NCBI GenBank assembly: GCA_905236495.1
Contig: CAJOPV010000058.1
Location: forward strand, 1-8,399
Reading direction: 5' to 3'
Source of the DNA: an uncultured Christensenellaceae bacterium
Lineage (GTDB): Bacteria; Bacillota; Clostridia; Christensenellales; Aristaeellaceae
DNA: 8,399 nucleotides
Part shown: positions 5,900 to 8,399 of the stretch, piece after piece
Position numbering within the stretch: position 1 is the first letter of the stretch
Layout: every line of letters starts with the position of its first letter
Program-made: the position numbers and the translations under genes
Notes under the pieces: generated by a model
What the model was told of the DNA's origin: nothing
Database searches by the model: none
What the model saw: only the letters and a program-made list of their open reading frames with translations

Positions 5900-6750
5900 G
5901 CACGCTGTATGTGGTGGCGACGCCCATCGGGAATCTATCGGACATGAGCCCCCATGCGGTGGAAACGCTGAAGGCCGTTTCCCTCATCGCGGCGGAGGAT
6001 ACCCGGGTGACGCGGAAGCTGACCGCCCATTTCGGCATCGATACGCCGCTGATCTCCTGCCATCAGCATAACGAGCGCAGCCGTGCCCCGGAGATCGTGG
6101 CCCGTATGCTTGCGGAGGATATGGACGCGGCGGTGGTGACCGACGCGGGCACCCCCGCCATATCGGACCCGGGGGTGGAACTGGTGCGGCTGGCGGCGGA
6201 GAAGGGCATTTCGGTCATCGCCGTGGCGGGGCCCACCGCCCTGGCGGCGGCGGTCAGCGTCAGCGGGTTTGATTTTTCCTCCTTCACGTTTTACGGCTTT
6301 CTGCCCCGGCAGGGCAGCGAACTCAGGGAAAAGCTTCTGGATATCGGGCGGAAATCGGAAGGCGCGGTGTTTCACGAATCGCCCCATCGGGTGAAAGCGC
6401 TGGTGAAGGCCATCGGGGATACGCTGCCGGGGGCTTTGCTTTCGGTGAGCTGCGATCTGACGAAGCTGCATGAACTGACCCTCCGGGGCACGCCGGATAA
6501 GGTGCTTGCCGCCCTGGAAGCCAACGAGAAAAGCGAAAAGGGCGAGTATTGCCTGGTAGCGGACCTGCGGGGAGTGAAGCTGCCGGAAGCGGAAAAGGCG
6601 CCGGACGCCTCCCTGGAAGCCCGGCTGTTTGATCTCATGCTCACCGGCATGGACGGGCGGCAGGCTGTGGAGGCGCTGACAGAGCAGGGGGAAAAGAAAA
6701 ACGCGGTGAAGGCCGCCATGCTGCGGGTCAAGGCCATGCTGGAAAAATGA
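5896..6750 (+). CDS. rsmI: 16S rRNA (cytidine-1402-2'-O)-methyltransferase RsmI
   Basis: A 284-residue tetrapyrrole-methylase-fold (SpoU-unrelated) enzyme that 2'-O-methylates C1402 of 16S rRNA, completing m4Cm1402 together with RsmH. Motifs: YVVATPIGNLSDMS (5-18), AEDTR (33-37), VTDAGTPAISDPG (81-93), the SAM-site GPTALAAAVSVSG (112-124, where GPSA is more usual), FYGFLP (132-137), ESPHR (161-165) and TKLHE (189-193). The C-terminal 45 residues form the small helical tail of the family. GGGAGG at 5886-5891 is 4 bases before the ATG, which overlaps the rsmH stop as ATGA, so translation is very likely coupled. A strong terminator follows 25 bases after the stop. Confidence 0.97.
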   Translation: MSTLYVVATPIGNLSDMSPHAVETLKAVSLIAAEDTRVTRKLTAHFGIDTPLISCHQHNERSRAPEIVARMLAEDMDAAVVTDAGTPAISDPGVELVRLAAEKGISVIAVAGPTALAAAVSVSGFDFSSFTFYGFLPRQGSELREKLLDIGRKSEGAVFHESPHRVKALVKAIGDTLPGALLSVSCDLTKLHELTLRGTPDKVLAALEANEKSEKGEYCLVADLRGVKLPEAEKAPDASLEARLFDLMLTGMDGRQAVEALTEQGEKKNAVKAAMLRVKAMLEK

Positions 6751-6775
6751 AATACTGCCGCATCAAACGATTTTT

Positions 6776-6800
6776 CAGCCCGGAAGCGGGCTGTTTTTTT
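6776..6800 (+). terminator. Intrinsic terminator after rsmI
   Basis: CAGCCCG (6776-6782) pairs perfectly with CGGGCTG (6787-6793) around a GAAG loop, and seven T follow (6794-6800). This ends the rsmH-rsmI transcript and separates it from the sigma-factor unit that begins a few bases later. Confidence 0.95.
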
Positions 6801-6807
6801 CTGGGCA

Positions 6808-6834
6808 TGTAACTTTTTCCCCCTGCCATGCGTT
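6808..6834 (+). promoter_or_regulatory. Putative ECF-sigma promoter upstream of the sigma gene (autoregulation)
   Basis: TGTAAC at 6808-6813 and CGTT at 6831-6834 are separated by 17 bases. This resembles promoters read by Bacillus ECF factors (AAC in the -35 and CGT in the -10, spacing 16-17; SigX type is TGTAAC with CGAC). ECF genes commonly transcribe themselves, and this site lies just downstream of a terminator and 37 bases before the sigma start. The TTTTTCCCCC spacer tract is also common in such promoters. That the encoded sigma uses it is inferred. Confidence 0.65.
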
Positions 6835-6842
6835 TAATAAGT

Positions 6843-6856
6843 GAAATTGCAATTTC
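6843..6856. repeat. 14-bp perfect palindrome at the predicted transcription start
   Basis: GAAATTGCAATTTC is its own reverse complement. It lies just after the putative ECF -10 element and before the GGAGG ribosome binding site (6860-6864), at about the start of the transcript. The position suits an operator for a dimeric repressor. As RNA it would be only a weak AT-rich hairpin. No regulator is encoded in the window. Confidence 0.7.
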
Positions 6857-6871
6857 GACGGAGGATGAGCC

Positions 6872-7345
6872 ATGGAGGATTCACAGTATGTGGCGCTGAG
6901 CCGTGCCATGGTGCCGGGAATGTACAGGGTGGCGTACAGCATCCTGGAAAACCGGCAGGACGCGGAGGACGCCGTGCAGCAAACGCTGCTGAACGCCTGG
7001 CAGCATCGGCAGAAAGCCAGGGCCGGGGCGGAAAAGGCCTGGATCATGCGCATCCTCATCAATGCCAGCTATGACCTGAGCCGCAGGCGCTGCCGGACGG
7101 TGCCTGCGGCGGAGGTGGAGCTGGGCGGCGCCCCGGCCCCGGGCATCGAGCAGATAGGCCTTCGGGACGCCATCCAGTCCCTGCCGGATATCCTGCGCAC
7201 GCCCTTCCTGCTCAAGTACATGGAGGGTATGAGCGAAAAAGAAATCGCGTCGGCGCTGCGCATCCCGGTATCCAGCGTGAAGAGCCGGCTGTACCGGGCG
7301 CGAGGCGCGCTGCAGAAAGCATTGGGAGAGGAGGGAGCACAGTGA
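6872..7345 (+). CDS. ECF-type RNA polymerase sigma factor (sigma-70 family)
   Basis: A 157-residue group 4 sigma factor that would redirect RNA polymerase to a small regulon. Region 2 spans about 9-74: YRVAYSILENRQDAEDAVQQ and TLLNAW carry the core-binding and -10 elements, followed by AWIMRILINASYDLSRRR. A short linker rich in Pro, Gly and Ala leads to region 4 (about 97-150), LRDAIQSLPDILRTPFLLKY, then a helix-turn-helix in 120-147 (MSEKEIASALRIPVSSVKSR) that reads the -35 element. Only regions 2 and 4 are present, as expected for ECF factors. The start is fixed by GGAGG (6860-6864), 7 bases before ATG 6872; the nearby ATG 6865 is out of frame. The stop overlaps the next gene as GTGA, the usual arrangement with a cognate anti-sigma factor. 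It is closest in look to SigM/SigV/SigW-like factors, but the subgroup is not certain. Confidence 0.95.
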   Translation: MEDSQYVALSRAMVPGMYRVAYSILENRQDAEDAVQQTLLNAWQHRQKARAGAEKAWIMRILINASYDLSRRRCRTVPAAEVELGGAPAPGIEQIGLRDAIQSLPDILRTPFLLKYMEGMSEKEIASALRIPVSSVKSRLYRARGALQKALGEEGAQ

Positions 7346-8399
7346 AGCAATTCGATCAGGAAACGCTGCGGCAGGCGTACCCCGAAATGACGGAAGCCTT
7401 TGCGCAGCGGATGAACGATATGATCCAGGCCCTTCCCTCCCGGGAGGAGGAAAAACAAGTGAAACGGAAATTCTCTCTGGGCCTGGCTTTGGCCCTGATC
7501 CTGGTAATCTTAACCACCGCCACCGCCGTGGCGGCGAGCCTGGGGGTGTTCGCTCAATTGGCGGAAACCCATGACCCGGATCAGCGTCTGGGGGACCTGG
7601 ACGCCGTCGCAGCCCAGGTTGGGCAAAGCGTCACCACCTCCGACGGCATCACCGTTACCATCGATCAGGCGTACTACGACGGGGAAAGGGTATTCCTTTC
7701 CTATCAGTTGTCGGGAAACCTGGTACGAACGGAGGAATCCGGCAGGGGAGAGGTGGATGGCGCTGCATGGTTTGACGCCGGGGGTTATGAAATCGCCATC
7801 GACCCGGACAGCCCCCTTGCCGCCGTGGTGGAGGAAATGCGCTCGGCGGAAAAGGATAGCTGGGTGTGCGTCGTCTCCGCCAACCTGCATGACGGAATTT
7901 CCCTGACCGACGGCACCTATCTGGATATCATCGGCGGGGAGGAAAGGCTGCTGCCCGACGGCACGGTGATCGGCTGGAAGGAATGCGAGGTGCCGAAGGA
8001 ACGTGCGGCGGAGGAACTGAACTGCAAAGCTGTGCTGTTCAGGACGAACAACATCTACCAGCAGACCGGTAAGGGCATCAGGGCCGCTTATTCCCGAGGC
8101 AGCGAGGAAACGGATATCCCCTTCACCGTCCGCAGGGAAGCGGGCGTGACCCGGATGACGGGTGAAAACCAGACGGACGCCTATACCGCCCGGGCGGAAT
8201 GCACGCTGAACGGGGTGGATGTGAAGGGCACCGTGACGGTGCAGGGTCAGGAGAGCTGGGTGCGGGCCTGGATGGACTGGGATTACCAGCGGGATTTTGA
8301 CCTGATCCAAAGCTGGGTGCTGTACAGCGGAGAAGAGCGCATCGGCAGCGAGGGCAACGATCGGGGCGTCTGGGGCGAAGGGGATACGCTGTATTTTGA
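7342..8399 (+). CDS. Putative anti-sigma factor, membrane-anchored DUF4179-type protein (3' end outside window)
   Basis: The frame runs open from GTG 7342 to the last base: 352 codons, then GA of the next. The TGA closing the window is out of frame. AGGAGGG (7329-7335) lies 6 bases before GTG, which overlaps the sigma stop. The protein has a 43-residue cytoplasmic N-terminus with no His or Cys, so no zinc anti-sigma motif. One membrane segment follows (about 44-66, FSLGLALALILVILTTATAV), preceded by KRK, which places the rest outside the cell. The outer part (from about 70) is rich in beta strands; VGQSVTTSDGITVTIDQAYY (93-112) followed by DGERVFLSYQLSG resembles the DUF4179 domain found in proteins paired with ECF factors in Firmicutes. 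Role as anti-sigma factor is inferred from position and topology. Outer Cys residues occur at 176, 215, 228 and 287. A second GTG at 7459 with its own binding site could give a shorter product. Confidence 0.82.
   Translation, partial: MKQFDQETLRQAYPEMTEAFAQRMNDMIQALPSREEEKQVKRKFSLGLALALILVILTTATAVAASLGVFAQLAETHDPDQRLGDLDAVAAQVGQSVTTSDGITVTIDQAYYDGERVFLSYQLSGNLVRTEESGRGEVDGAAWFDAGGYEIAIDPDSPLAAVVEEMRSAEKDSWVCVVSANLHDGISLTDGTYLDIIGGEERLLPDGTVIGWKECEVPKERAAEELNCKAVLFRTNNIYQQTGKGIRAAYSRGSEETDIPFTVRREAGVTRMTGENQTDAYTARAECTLNGVDVKGTVTVQGQESWVRAWMDWDYQRDFDLIQSWVLYSGEERIGSEGNDRGVWGEGDTLYF

Noticed and set aside
7510..8310. A 266-codon minus-strand open frame opposite the putative anti-sigma gene
   Set aside because: Its composition is that of a shadow frame. 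The plus-strand frame is continuous, has a ribosome binding site, overlaps the sigma gene and encodes a clear membrane segment and a recognisable outer domain.
8397..8399. TGA at the very end of the window as the stop of the last gene
   Set aside because: It is out of frame with GTG 7342, whose frame reads to TTT at 8395-8397 and continues past the window. I see no sign of a frameshift.

Overview
This window looks like a chromosomal segment of a GC-rich Firmicute, most likely an uncultured gut-type member of class Clostridia. The evidence is a T-box riboswitch in front of valS (a hallmark of Gram-positive bacteria), strong AGGAGG-type ribosome binding sites before almost every gene, the DUF177-rpmF pair, and a small ECF sigma factor followed by a DUF4179-type membrane protein. 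Order and genus cannot be fixed from the sequence alone. All real genes are on the plus strand and have similar GC-rich codon use. I see no mobile element, CRISPR array, tRNA or rRNA.

Layout. (1) Bases 1-660 are the 3' part of an RsmF-like rRNA m5C methyltransferase. (2) A 291-base gap follows, ending in a promoter with perfect -35 and -10 hexamers. It drives yceD (DUF177, 952-1473) and rpmF (ribosomal protein L32, 1476-1670). (3) After a long hairpin without a U-run (1682-1726) comes a valine-type T-box leader (about 1741-1966). Its terminator and antiterminator can be paired base by base. It controls valS (2059-4764). (4) A hairpin-rich 199-base gap with a 13-bp perfect inverted repeat leads to rsmH (4964-5899) and rsmI (5896-6750). 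These two overlap by ATGA and end at a strong intrinsic terminator (6776-6800). (5) The last unit begins with an ECF-type promoter, TGTAAC-17-CGTT, then a 14-bp palindrome, the ECF sigma gene (6872-7345), and, overlapping by GTGA, a membrane-anchored putative anti-sigma factor (7342 to the window end, incomplete).

How the genes work together. The first 6.7 kb is a translation neighbourhood: an rRNA m5C methyltransferase, a 50S assembly/accumulation factor, L32, valyl-tRNA synthetase under tRNA(Val) sensing, and the two enzymes that together modify 16S rRNA C1402 (RsmH for N4, RsmI for 2'-O). The last 1.6 kb is a separate signalling module, insulated by the terminator. It is probably an autoregulated sigma/anti-sigma pair answering an envelope signal.

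The parts most worth a second look are the sigma/anti-sigma module (ECF-like promoter, palindrome, and a possible internal start that would turn the membrane protein into a secreted one), the rsmH-rsmI operon away from the usual cell-wall cluster, and the structured gap before rsmH. I found no clearly new biological system. Most of the window is conserved housekeeping DNA.
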